From Chlorobiales bacterium (GTDB lineage: Bacteria; Bacteroidota; Chlorobiia; Chlorobiales; Chlorobiaceae), in the NCBI GenBank assembly GCA_022360275.1, contig JAKSDC010000104.1:1-12936 (forward strand): a stretch of 12,936 nt of DNA, given 5' to 3'. Positions within the stretch are counted from its first letter, which is position 1; the number at the start of each line of letters is the position of its first letter. The notes beneath the pieces are model-generated. The model did no database searches and was not told the DNA's origin. It worked only from the letters and a program-made list of their open reading frames with translations. Of the stretch, positions 7,516-12,936 are shown piece after piece. A program made the translations under genes and the position numbers.

Positions 7516-9072
7516 ATGCTTTCTCAGCTCAGCGCCGCCGCCCTCGTTGGCATCAATGCCCTCAAAGTCGATGTGGAAACCAACGTGTCGGGCGGCCTGC
7601 CCTCATTTACTGTTGTCGGCTTGCCGGATAATGCCATACGTGAAAGCCGGGAAAGAATTTTGACTGCAATTAAAAACTCCGGCCTCGGTCTTCCCCCGAA
7701 AAAAATCACGGTCAATCTTGCCCCCGCCGACGTCAAAAAGGAAGGCACCGCGTTTGACCTCTCCATTGCTGTCGGTCTTCTCGGTTCACTGCAGGAAGTG
7801 GAGCATAAACTCGAAGAAACGCTCATTCTCGGCGAGCTGGCGCTCGACGGATCACTGCGACGCATCAACGGAGCACTACCTATAGCCATGATGGCCGTCC
7901 GAGAAAACATCAAACGAATCATCCTGCCATCGATGAATGCTGAAGAAGCCGCAGTCGCAGTTGCGGCTTCAGGGTCAACCATAGAGGTATTCGGGGTCAG
8001 AACACTTTCAGAAACGGTGAACCTGCTTAGAGACCCGTCACGTTTCGAACCCGCACAGGTTGATGTGGAAAACCTTTTTCAGGAACATCCAGAATATCCG
8101 GTTGACTTCGCAGATATCAAAGGCCAGGCGACCGCGAAAAAAGCGATGGAGATCGCCGCGGCAGGAGGACATAATCTTATCATGATCGGCCCGCCGGGTA
8201 GCGGCAAGACACTGCTTGCAAAAGCACTGCCGGGCATTCTGCCGCCACTGAACTTCGAGGAGTCGCTCGAAACAACGAAAATCTACTCGGTCGCCGACAA
8301 ACTGCATAACGGCAAACCGCTGATGACCCGGCGCCCTTTCCGTAACCCGCATCATACCACCAGCAACGTTGCGCTGATCGGCGGGGGCACGATGGCCAGG
8401 CCCGGCGAAGTCAGCCTGGCGCACAACGGCGTGCTGTTCCTCGACGAGTTGCCGGAGTTCACCAGAAACGCGCTCGAAGTCCTTCGCCAGCCGCTCGAAG
8501 ACAACGAGGTAACCGTGTCGCGCATATCCCTCACCACGAACTACCCGGCCTGCTTCATGCTGGTCGCCGCGATGAACCCCAGTCCTGCAGGAGCCCTGAA
8601 AGACCAGGACGGCAACCTGACCGCCACACCGCAACAGATACAGCGATACCTGTCGAAAATTTCCGGCCCGCTGCTCGACAGAATAGATATCCACATCGAC
8701 GTCCCCAAGGTCGATAACCAGGAACTGTTTTCCGGTGTAAAAGGAGAAAGCTCGGAGGTAATCCGCAACAGGGTTATGACAGCACGGGAAAAACAGGCAG
8801 AACGATTCTCTGAAGGGAACGCTCCCGGCATTCACGCAAACGCCCAGATGACTACCAGGCTCATCAAAAAGTTCTGTCCGCTCGACAAAGCGTGCGCCAC
8901 GAAGCTCATGGAAGCCATGGAACGCCTCAACCTCTCCGCCCGCGCCCACGACCGCATCCTCAAAGTCAGCCGAACCATCGCCGACCTCGACGGATCGGAA
9001 AACATCGAGATGCCACATCTGATCCAGGCGATACAGTATAGGAGTTTGGATCGAGACTTCTGGAATTACTGA
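7516..9072 (+). CDS. yifB: YifB/ComM family Mg-chelatase-like AAA+ ATPase
   Basis: The 518-residue protein has the three-part layout of the family. An N-terminal Lon-S5-like ChlI domain (about 1-175) includes SGGLPSFTVVGLPDNAIRES and KKITVNLAPADVKKEG. A central AAA+ module has Walker A GPPGSGKT (225-232), Walker B VLFLDE (306-311) and the arginine-containing GPLLDRIDIHIDV. A C-terminal Mg_chelatase_C domain ends AIQYRSLDRDFW. In naturally competent bacteria ComM is a helicase that promotes branch migration during integration of transformed DNA. The family's usual cysteine cluster after AAMNP (CPCG...C-C) is absent: the sequence reads AAMNPSPAGALKDQDGNLTA. The ATG at 7516 gives the typical N-terminus; no strong ribosome binding site precedes it. 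The final 72 bases are duplicated, diverged, at 10590-10661. Confidence 0.95.
   Translation: MLSQLSAAALVGINALKVDVETNVSGGLPSFTVVGLPDNAIRESRERILTAIKNSGLGLPPKKITVNLAPADVKKEGTAFDLSIAVGLLGSLQEVEHKLEETLILGELALDGSLRRINGALPIAMMAVRENIKRIILPSMNAEEAAVAVAASGSTIEVFGVRTLSETVNLLRDPSRFEPAQVDVENLFQEHPEYPVDFADIKGQATAKKAMEIAAAGGHNLIMIGPPGSGKTLLAKALPGILPPLNFEESLETTKIYSVADKLHNGKPLMTRRPFRNPHHTTSNVALIGGGTMARPGEVSLAHNGVLFLDELPEFTRNALEVLRQPLEDNEVTVSRISLTTNYPACFMLVAAMNPSPAGALKDQDGNLTATPQQIQRYLSKISGPLLDRIDIHIDVPKVDNQELFSGVKGESSEVIRNRVMTAREKQAERFSEGNAPGIHANAQMTTRLIKKFCPLDKACATKLMEAMERLNLSARAHDRILKVSRTIADLDGSENIEMPHLIQAIQYRSLDRDFWNY
9001..9072 (+). repeat. Direct repeat copy 1: the 3' end of yifB
   Basis: These 72 bases code for the last 23 residues and stop of YifB. 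They align without gaps to 10590-10661 with 59 identities. Copy 1 belongs to the intact gene. The two copies bracket the toxin-antitoxin and NTF2-like genes. Confidence 0.9.
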
Positions 9073-9340
9073 AGGAAAAAGCTACTGCGCAATTCGATAA
9101 CTGCGTTGCACGGTACTCGGAATCCTCATGTACCCTTAAGTACACTCCGGTTCCTGTGTGCCGTTCGCCTTGTTCTCAAACCGCTCGCGACGCTTTTTCG
9201 TCGAAGCCCAAAATTGTCGATTTGATGTATAATCTCCACCTTTAATCGTAATCGGAAATCAGGACAGCCTCTTTGGCTTGTACGCACTCCTTGATCTTGA
9301 ACAAAATGCCTCATTCTCTAAGGCGTCACTCAGGAAAAAC
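9073..9340. other. Gene-free stretch, possible dispersed intergenic repeat
   Basis: Between the yifB stop and the toxin promoter I find no credible gene. The part from about 9083 to 9240 has the look of a dispersed intergenic repeat: a CTGCGTTGCACGGTACTCGG start, then an inverted core TGTAC-CCTTAA-GTACA at 9129-9144 inside a larger imperfect symmetry (GGAATCC...CCGGTTCC), then CGCCTTGTTCTC. Similar-looking intergenic repeats occur in other bacterial genomes, but I cannot confirm copies outside this window. A 62-codon open frame on the minus strand (9126-9314) shows no protein-like features. Confidence 0.4.
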
Positions 9341-9369
9341 TTGCAAAAAAGTATCCAATTAGATACAAT
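9341..9369 (+). promoter_or_regulatory. Promoter of the toxin-antitoxin operon
   Basis: TTGCAA (9341-9346) and TACAAT (9364-9369) are separated by exactly 17 bases, a good sigma-70-type match, and the -10 ends 12 bases before the toxin ATG. It is the clearest promoter in the window. A palindrome fills part of the spacer. Confidence 0.65.
9351..9366. promoter_or_regulatory. Operator candidate: GTATCCAATTAGATAC
   Basis: A 16-base near-perfect palindrome (GTATC-C-AATT-A-GATAC, one mismatched pair) lies between -35 and -10 and reaches into the -10 of the toxin-antitoxin promoter. Antitoxins of this family carry a helix-turn-helix and usually repress their own operon, so this is the natural binding site. 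The assignment is inferred from position and symmetry. Confidence 0.6.
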
Positions 9370-9381
9370 AAGTAGGGGCAG

Positions 9382-9687
9382 ATGAATACTTTTATTCGAT
9401 CAAACGAATTTGACCGATGGCTCTCCAACCTTTCAGACCAGAAAGCAAAAGCAAGAATCCTGGCAAGACTTCGGAGTGCGATGCATGGCAATTTCGGTGA
9501 TTGTGAGCCGGTCGGCGAAGGCGTATCGGAAATGCGCGTCCATGTCGGAGCAGGTTACCGAGTATACTACACTCGAACAGGAGCCACCGTTTACTTCCTG
9601 TTGGGCGGGGGCAGCAAGTCGACTCAACGAAAAGATATCAAGCATGCTAAAAAACTAGCCAGGAAAATCAAGGAGACAAAACAATGA
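9382..9687 (+). CDS. Type II toxin, RelE/ParE superfamily (HigB-like, Gp49 family)
   Basis: The 101-residue basic protein matches the phage-derived Gp49-like / addiction-module-killer family. It has an N-terminal helical hairpin (NEFDRWLSNLSDQKAKARIL), a GDCEPVGEGVSEMRVHVGAGYRVYY strand block (quoted in part: VSEMRVHVGAGYRVYY), the VYFLLGGGSKSTQRKDIKHA stretch and a Lys/Arg-rich tail. Relatives are ribosome-dependent mRNA interferases or gyrase poisons; the exact target here is unknown. It is preceded by AGGGG very close to the ATG and by a good promoter. Its TGA overlaps the antitoxin ATG (ATGA), so the two are translationally coupled in toxin-first order, as in higBA. The length is normal and I see no damage. 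Confidence 0.9.
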   Translation: MNTFIRSNEFDRWLSNLSDQKAKARILARLRSAMHGNFGDCEPVGEGVSEMRVHVGAGYRVYYTRTGATVYFLLGGGSKSTQRKDIKHAKKLARKIKETKQ

Positions 9688-9992
9688 ATAGCGAGTTTGC
9701 GACATTCGACATAGCCGATTACCTGGATAACGAAGAGGTCATCACAGAATACCTCTCCGCTGCAGCAGAAGACCCGAACCCTGACGTCTTTATTGCCGCT
9801 CTCGGTGACGTTGCCAAAGCCCGAGGCATGACACAGATCGCCAAAGATTCTGGTTTAGGCAGGGAAAGTTTATATAAAGCGTTAAGCGCAGGATCACATC
9901 CACGATATGAAACAATCAGCGCTGTCCTTCATGCCCTCGGTGTAAAGATCGCCATCATTCCAGCCGACAGGAGACAGAAAAAAACTTCTTAA
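9684..9992 (+). CDS. Antitoxin with helix-turn-helix (HigA-like addiction-module antidote)
   Basis: The 102-residue protein matches the putative addiction-module antidote family that partners Gp49-like toxins. An N-terminal segment (FDIADYLDNEEVITEYLSAA) should wrap the toxin. The helix-turn-helix lies in the second half: GDVAKARGMTQIAKDSGL (about 41-58), with the recognition helix in RESLYKALS. Start ATG 9684 overlaps the toxin stop by four bases and is preceded by AAGGAG inside the toxin gene. The protein should neutralise the toxin by direct binding and repress the operon, probably at the palindrome at 9351-9366. It ends in a short basic tail (DRRQKKTS). A TTGTTGAR repeat begins 12 bases after its stop. 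Confidence 0.9.
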   Translation: MNSEFATFDIADYLDNEEVITEYLSAAAEDPNPDVFIAALGDVAKARGMTQIAKDSGLGRESLYKALSAGSHPRYETISAVLHALGVKIAIIPADRRQKKTS

Positions 9993-10004
9993 ATGTCTTA
10001 CAGT

Positions 10005-10024
10005 TTGTTGAGTTGTTGAATTGT
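10005..10024 (+). repeat. TTGTTGAR short repeat, copy A
   Basis: TTGTTGAGTTGTTGAATTGT is two and a half units of an 8-base motif TTGTTGA(A/G). The identical 20-mer occurs at 10668-10687. Copy A lies 12 bases after the antitoxin stop. Confidence 0.85.
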
Positions 10025-10026
10025 GC

Positions 10027-10146
10027 AAGTACGCACTGGCGGAGGAGAAAAAGACGAAGCCTATTACTGTTAATGTTATTTCGAAAATAGAACGCGGAAT
10101 ACTTGATATTTTGGAGAAAGAGCACTCCATACAATCACTAAACTGA
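10027..10146 (+). pseudogene. Possible gene remnant (39 codons, no good start)
   Basis: Directly after the TTGTTGAR repeat the frame is open to a TGA at 10144-10146. It reads like a genuine hydrophilic protein tail (KYALAEEKKTKPITVNV, then ISKIERGILDILEKEH). The frame is closed just upstream by a TGA inside the repeat, and no ATG is present. It may be the 3' end of a gene cut by insertion of the repeat or by rearrangement. I do not recognise the family, and the stretch could be fortuitous. Confidence 0.25.
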
Positions 10147-10157
10147 TTTCTCCTATT

Positions 10158-10577
10158 ATGGATAACACTGAGCTGACGGCGGCACTTGAAGAACTATCGA
10201 ATCGGTATCTGGACGCATGGAATAAGAAAGACCTCGAAACACTTGACCGGCTTACCGCCGATGACGGGGAGTTTTATGGTTCCGATCCGGAAGAAGTTAT
10301 GGACAAACAAGCCTTGATGGCAATGTATTCCCGGTTTTTCGAGGACACGACAAGCTCTTATTTGTATACCGTTGACTCAAGAAAGATCCGAATTACTCCT
10401 GACGGCAATTCAGCGGTGATCATGGAAAAAATCACCTTTCCGGAATGGAGCCCGAAAATGCCCATGTGCCAAACATTGCATGTGATCAATACAAATGGTC
10501 ACTGGACAATTGACTTTATCTGCTGGGGCTTCATCATAAAAAATGATGATGTAGAAAGATTAAACGACACCCTGTAA
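10158..10577 (+). CDS. Small NTF2-like / SnoaL-DUF4440-type protein, function unknown
   Basis: The 139-residue protein has the NTF2 cone-fold pattern. A first long helix with LEELSNRYLDAWNKKDLETL is followed by LTADDGEFYGSDPEEVMDK, a second helix (QALMAMYSRFFED), and four beta strands ending with NTNGHWTIDFICWGF. The AWNKKDLETLDRL...DDGEFYGS arrangement is typical of SnoaL-like or DUF4440 proteins, which range from isomerases to ligand-binding proteins, so no reaction can be assigned. No signal peptide or membrane segment is visible. Trp-rich strands near the C-terminus could line a hydrophobic pocket. The ATG at 10158 has no clear ribosome binding site. It lies between the two copies of the yifB 3' end, downstream of the toxin-antitoxin pair, so it is probably accessory cargo. 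Confidence 0.75.
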   Translation: MDNTELTAALEELSNRYLDAWNKKDLETLDRLTADDGEFYGSDPEEVMDKQALMAMYSRFFEDTTSSYLYTVDSRKIRITPDGNSAVIMEKITFPEWSPKMPMCQTLHVINTNGHWTIDFICWGFIIKNDDVERLNDTL

Positions 10578-10589
10578 AATGTTTTGGGT

Positions 10590-10661
10590 ACCATCGAGAT
10601 GCCCCACCTGATCCAGGCCATACAGTATCGGAGCCTATACTAAGATTTCTGGAATTACTGA
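10590..10661 (+). pseudogene. Direct repeat copy 2: diverged orphan 3' end of yifB
   Basis: The segment reads, in the yifB frame, TIEMPHLIQAIQYRSLY-stop-DFWNY-stop, against NIEMPHLIQAIQYRSLDRDFW in the intact gene. It aligns ungapped with 59/72 identities. Seven of ten changed codons are synonymous; one change makes an internal stop (CGA to TAA). Homology to yifB ends abruptly at about 10589 on the left, so no upstream yifB sequence accompanies it. It is 13 bases after the NTF2-like gene. Confidence 0.85.
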
Positions 10662-10667
10662 GAAGAA

Positions 10668-10687
10668 TTGTTGAGTTGTTGAATTGT
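10668..10687 (+). repeat. TTGTTGAR short repeat, copy B
   Basis: Identical 20-mer to 10005-10024, six bases after the stop of the orphan yifB end. The pair are direct repeats about 660 bases apart that bracket the NTF2-like gene and the orphan yifB fragment. Confidence 0.85.
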
Positions 10688-10820
10688 TTAAGTGCTGTAC
10701 TAACATTGAAGAAATAGACGAAACCGGGATACAGCCCAGTGTCATTGCATGGAATACTAAGCAGATAACAATCACATCGCTAAGCAAAGACTCCTGATAC
10801 GCACAACAATCATTGTAAAG

Positions 10821-10864
10821 GTTGGACAAAAACACATTAAGAAGCACTTTTTAACCTGTCCAAC
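10821..10864. repeat. Inverted repeat GTTGGACA / TGTCCAAC
   Basis: Perfect 8-bp arms (10821-10828 and 10857-10864) around a 28-base spacer, upstream of the putative TPR-gene promoter. It could be an operator, an mRNA stem or chance. Confidence 0.35.
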
Positions 10865-10937
10865 AACGTTACCTACTTACTACTCAAAATTATATTTTTG
10901 AAGATCCTGCCTCGACACCTCTGTAATCGCTGTGAGC

Positions 10938-12734
10938 ATGAGTAATATACTTTCTTTTATCCAGTGGCTTTACGAACATCCACAAGCTCTTAAGCGTCGC
11001 TTTTTACCGACTGTAATAGCTATTATTTCTTTGATAGTATATCAGTGGCTTGGGATTGATCAATATTTCGAAGAGTTTGCTCGCCCTTGGATAATGGCTG
11101 GGGCTTTGGCTCTCATTTCAGGGTTGTGGGCATATGCAAGTATAGTTTTACCTCATGACAAGCGTTTTTTCAAACGTACTGAGCGCTTGATTAGCGAAAT
11201 GTGCTATCAGAAAGCAGAAGAACTCTTGACGCGTCGGCACTTTTTTATGGGAAAAGCTGGTGATGTAAATCGTAAGATTCTTTTGGTTCGATTGCTTAAT
11301 GATAAAGATGATTTGGCTACCGGGTATGACCTTATACGTGATATCGAACGTTTAGCATTATTACCAAAGGAGCTCCAGAAACTCAGAGTAGCCAAAGCTA
11401 AATTGCTGCTTGATAGTGGTAATTATGAGCGGTTTGAAGAGGAAATGGCACTTGTAAATGTATCTGATTTGAGAAATACAGATTATTATAACCTGTATTT
11501 TCTCTTGCAAAGCAGAAAAGTCGAGATAAATGGGGACTATCCGAAGGCAAAAAGAATTTTAGAAAAATCTCTTTCAACAGCGAGTTCAGATGTAGAGCGA
11601 ATTGTCTCCTATAACAATCTTGCAAGATTGGAAGATCGTTCAGGTCATTTGAATATTGCATTAAGCTACTATGAAAAGGCTTGGGAGTTGTTGCAAAATG
11701 TTCATAAACCAGAACTCTACAAGTCCATAGGCCATAACATCATTATACTCTATACACAGGATGGAAAGCCGAATAAGGCTCGTGAAATCTTAAGCGAAAT
11801 TGAAACTCGCATTGATAAGAAAAATCCCGAACAGTATTTGCTTTTTCTGAATGAACAGATAATTCTTGCTCGGCAATTAGAAGATCGAGTTCTTCTTGAA
11901 TCAAGTTATGAGAAGTTAGATACTGATGTAATTTCAAGAATAAATGAGCATAAGCGTTTTATGATTAAGGTTTCTGAGTTACGTATGCGGCTCTCTGATG
12001 GTTTTAGCTTTCAGAAACACTTTGAGAGGTTAATTCTAGAACAGCTTCCTGCTCAACAATTAACCAAAGATGAACGCATTCGGGTGTATAGGGAACTTTG
12101 GATTGCTTGTACTCAGGGAATGTCTCAGTTACCTGACAAAATTTTAAACAAAGCCATGCCGCTGATTATCAATGAGTTATTCGCGTTAGAGCCGTATGTT
12201 GATCAGAAAATTCGATCCATTTCCCCTGAATTGCCAGTATTAAGGGTTTATTGGCTAGGAAACAAGTTGGCAATAATCAAAGTCAAGCTTGCTGATGAGC
12301 AGAAACAGCATGGCTATAGTAACTTATGGCAGCAGTCGATTTCTCAATTATTCAGATTGCTAGAAGAAAAATGTTCGCTATGGGCTGAGAGAAAAAACGT
12401 AGAGGAAGAAATTGACGCATTGATAGGCTTTGTTGACGAGTATCGCTCGTATGCCCCTGCAATTAAATTGACTTTAAGAGAAAGTCTCCAACAGTCCGCA
12501 TTAGATAAACTAAATCGCCTTGAAAAGACATTGAGTCAGGGGTGGCCATACCCAGGGAGAGCCCACTATGCGATATCTTTGGCATATTTACATTGGATAT
12601 TAACTGGGGATGTAAAAACGTCCAAATATTGGATTGAGCGGTTTGAAGAACAGAAAATAAGTTTATCGCATCATATGGGATGGCTCCGTTGCTGGTATGA
12701 AGAAGTGAAAAAAGCTATTGCAAGTAGCAATTAG
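10938..12734 (+). CDS. Membrane-anchored TPR-repeat protein of unknown function
   Basis: The product is about 598 residues. Near the N-terminus are two membrane helices, about 22-40 (FLPTVIAIISLIVYQWLGI) and 51-71 (WIMAGALALISGLWAYASIVL), joined by a short acidic loop. The rest is soluble, almost all-helical and TPR-like. The clearest units lie at about 185-214, 221-254 (YNNLARLEDRSGHLNIALSYY) and 261-294 (HNIIILYTQDGKPNKAREIL). The C-terminal 250 residues are helical, rich in Trp and charged residues, and unrecognised. I see no enzyme motif. The topology suggests a cytoplasmic scaffold held at the inner membrane. Base and codon use are clearly more AT-rich than ppc or yifB (many TTA, AAA and GAT codons), which suggests horizontal acquisition. 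I chose the ATG at 10938; a GTG two codons earlier is possible. It appears to stand alone. Confidence 0.7.
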   Translation: MSNILSFIQWLYEHPQALKRRFLPTVIAIISLIVYQWLGIDQYFEEFARPWIMAGALALISGLWAYASIVLPHDKRFFKRTERLISEMCYQKAEELLTRRHFFMGKAGDVNRKILLVRLLNDKDDLATGYDLIRDIERLALLPKELQKLRVAKAKLLLDSGNYERFEEEMALVNVSDLRNTDYYNLYFLLQSRKVEINGDYPKAKRILEKSLSTASSDVERIVSYNNLARLEDRSGHLNIALSYYEKAWELLQNVHKPELYKSIGHNIIILYTQDGKPNKAREILSEIETRIDKKNPEQYLLFLNEQIILARQLEDRVLLESSYEKLDTDVISRINEHKRFMIKVSELRMRLSDGFSFQKHFERLILEQLPAQQLTKDERIRVYRELWIACTQGMSQLPDKILNKAMPLIINELFALEPYVDQKIRSISPELPVLRVYWLGNKLAIIKVKLADEQKQHGYSNLWQQSISQLFRLLEEKCSLWAERKNVEEEIDALIGFVDEYRSYAPAIKLTLRESLQQSALDKLNRLEKTLSQGWPYPGRAHYAISLAYLHWILTGDVKTSKYWIERFEEQKISLSHHMGWLRCWYEEVKKAIASSN

Positions 12735-12936
12735 AGTCTTCTATTTACCGAGATATCAGGAGAAAAAGCCGCAAACCATTCTGTCAATGGTTCTCAACAA
12801 ACGGTTGTTTGTTGAGCATCTGGCCGGATAGTAGATAGAGTTAAGTAGAGTTCACTGAACGATTCAACACTGAGCCAAGCAGTATTCATCAGTCGCTTGG
12901 CATGAGAGCAAAAATCGATGTTCGGCGAGGAGTTGC
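12735..12936. other. Unassigned right edge
   Basis: No complete gene is visible after the TPR gene. Both strands have short open frames that run off the window edge: on plus from an ATG at 12901, and on minus a 46-codon frame entering from the edge. Neither shows a family I recognise. The only structure is the hairpin at 12793-12816. Confidence 0.4.
12793..12816. repeat. Perfect hairpin after the TPR gene
   Basis: CTCAACAAAC and GTTTGTTGAG form a perfect 10-bp stem with a GGTT loop, 58 bases after the TPR-gene stop. There is no T-tract, so a standard intrinsic terminator is unlikely. A 3'-end structure or a mobile-element end are alternatives. It shares the TTGTTGAG word with the 8-base repeats at 10005 and 10668. 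Confidence 0.5.

Larger units (their letters stand above)
10662..10937. other. Gene-free stretch before the TPR gene
   Basis: After the orphan yifB end this stretch holds TTGTTGAR repeat copy B, then a 35-codon open frame without a start (10690-10797, unrecognised, possibly a gene remnant), then an inverted repeat GTTGGACA (10821-10828) / TGTCCAAC (10857-10864). A TATATT at 10891-10896 is a plausible -10 for the downstream gene, with only a weak -35 (TTACCT, 16 bases upstream). Nothing else is recognisable. Confidence 0.4.

Noticed and set aside
8038..9018. 326-codon minus-strand open frame opposite yifB
   Set aside because: YifB has full family motifs on the plus strand. The antisense frame is a by-product of its base composition.
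9126..9314. 62-codon minus-strand open frame after yifB
   Set aside because: Arg-rich, no family features, no ribosome binding site; it lies within a likely non-coding repeat.
9001..10661. Insertion sequence or transposon between the yifB ends
   Set aside because: There is no transposase, no terminal inverted repeats and no short target duplication; the repeats are a coding-gene end, not an IS end.
10005..10687. CRISPR array from the TTGTTGAR repeats
   Set aside because: There are only two copies about 660 bases apart, the unit is a simple 8-base motif, and there are no cas genes.
12793..12816. Intrinsic terminator of the TPR gene
   Set aside because: The stem is perfect but AT-rich in part and has no T-tract on either side, so it is listed only as a hairpin.

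Overview
The window comes from a green sulfur bacterium (Chlorobi; a Chlorobium/Prosthecochloris-type genome). The strongest sign is a gene at 3693-4439 (minus) for the P840 reaction-centre cytochrome c (PscC): three membrane helices followed by a single CxxCH haem head. This protein is known only from this phylum. The hprK, queF, ppc and yifB genes fit a Chlorobi core chromosome. No tRNA, rRNA, CRISPR array or recognisable transposase is present.

Layout. (1) 1-3109, minus strand, a compact block read right to left: a class I SAM methyltransferase, a DUF4905-like protein that probably starts at a GTG inside the methyltransferase gene, a XerC/D-type tyrosine recombinase whose ATG overlaps the preceding stop, a short ribosome hibernation factor (hpf) with a strong ribosome binding site, and the first 35 codons of HPr kinase/phosphorylase (hprK), cut by the window edge. 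(2) 3246-3599, plus strand: queF of queuosine synthesis. A hairpin terminator that can work in both directions separates it from convergent pscC. (3) 4667-9072, plus strand: PEP carboxylase (ppc), the carbon-fixing anaplerotic enzyme, then the YifB/ComM-type AAA+ ATPase. (4) 9073 to the end is accessory in character: a toxin-antitoxin pair with its own promoter and a palindromic operator candidate, a possible gene remnant, a small NTF2-like protein, and an AT-rich membrane-anchored TPR protein of unknown role.

The most interesting structural signal is in region 4. The last 72 bases of yifB (9001-9072) recur, ungapped and 59/72 identical, at 10590-10661. Most differences between the copies are synonymous, and the second copy has one in-frame stop. 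The toxin-antitoxin pair and the NTF2-like gene lie between the copies. This looks like an insertion at the yifB 3' end that left or brought a diverged gene end, so that locus may be an integration hot spot. No integrase lies between the copies.

Other points worth a look are a PscC with an unusually long Glu/Val-rich tether before its haem domain, a YifB lacking the cysteine cluster common in its family, and a PEP carboxylase whose C-terminal aspartate-effector residues appear substituted. I see no convincing complete new defence or metabolic system. The AT-rich TPR membrane protein is the least explained gene.
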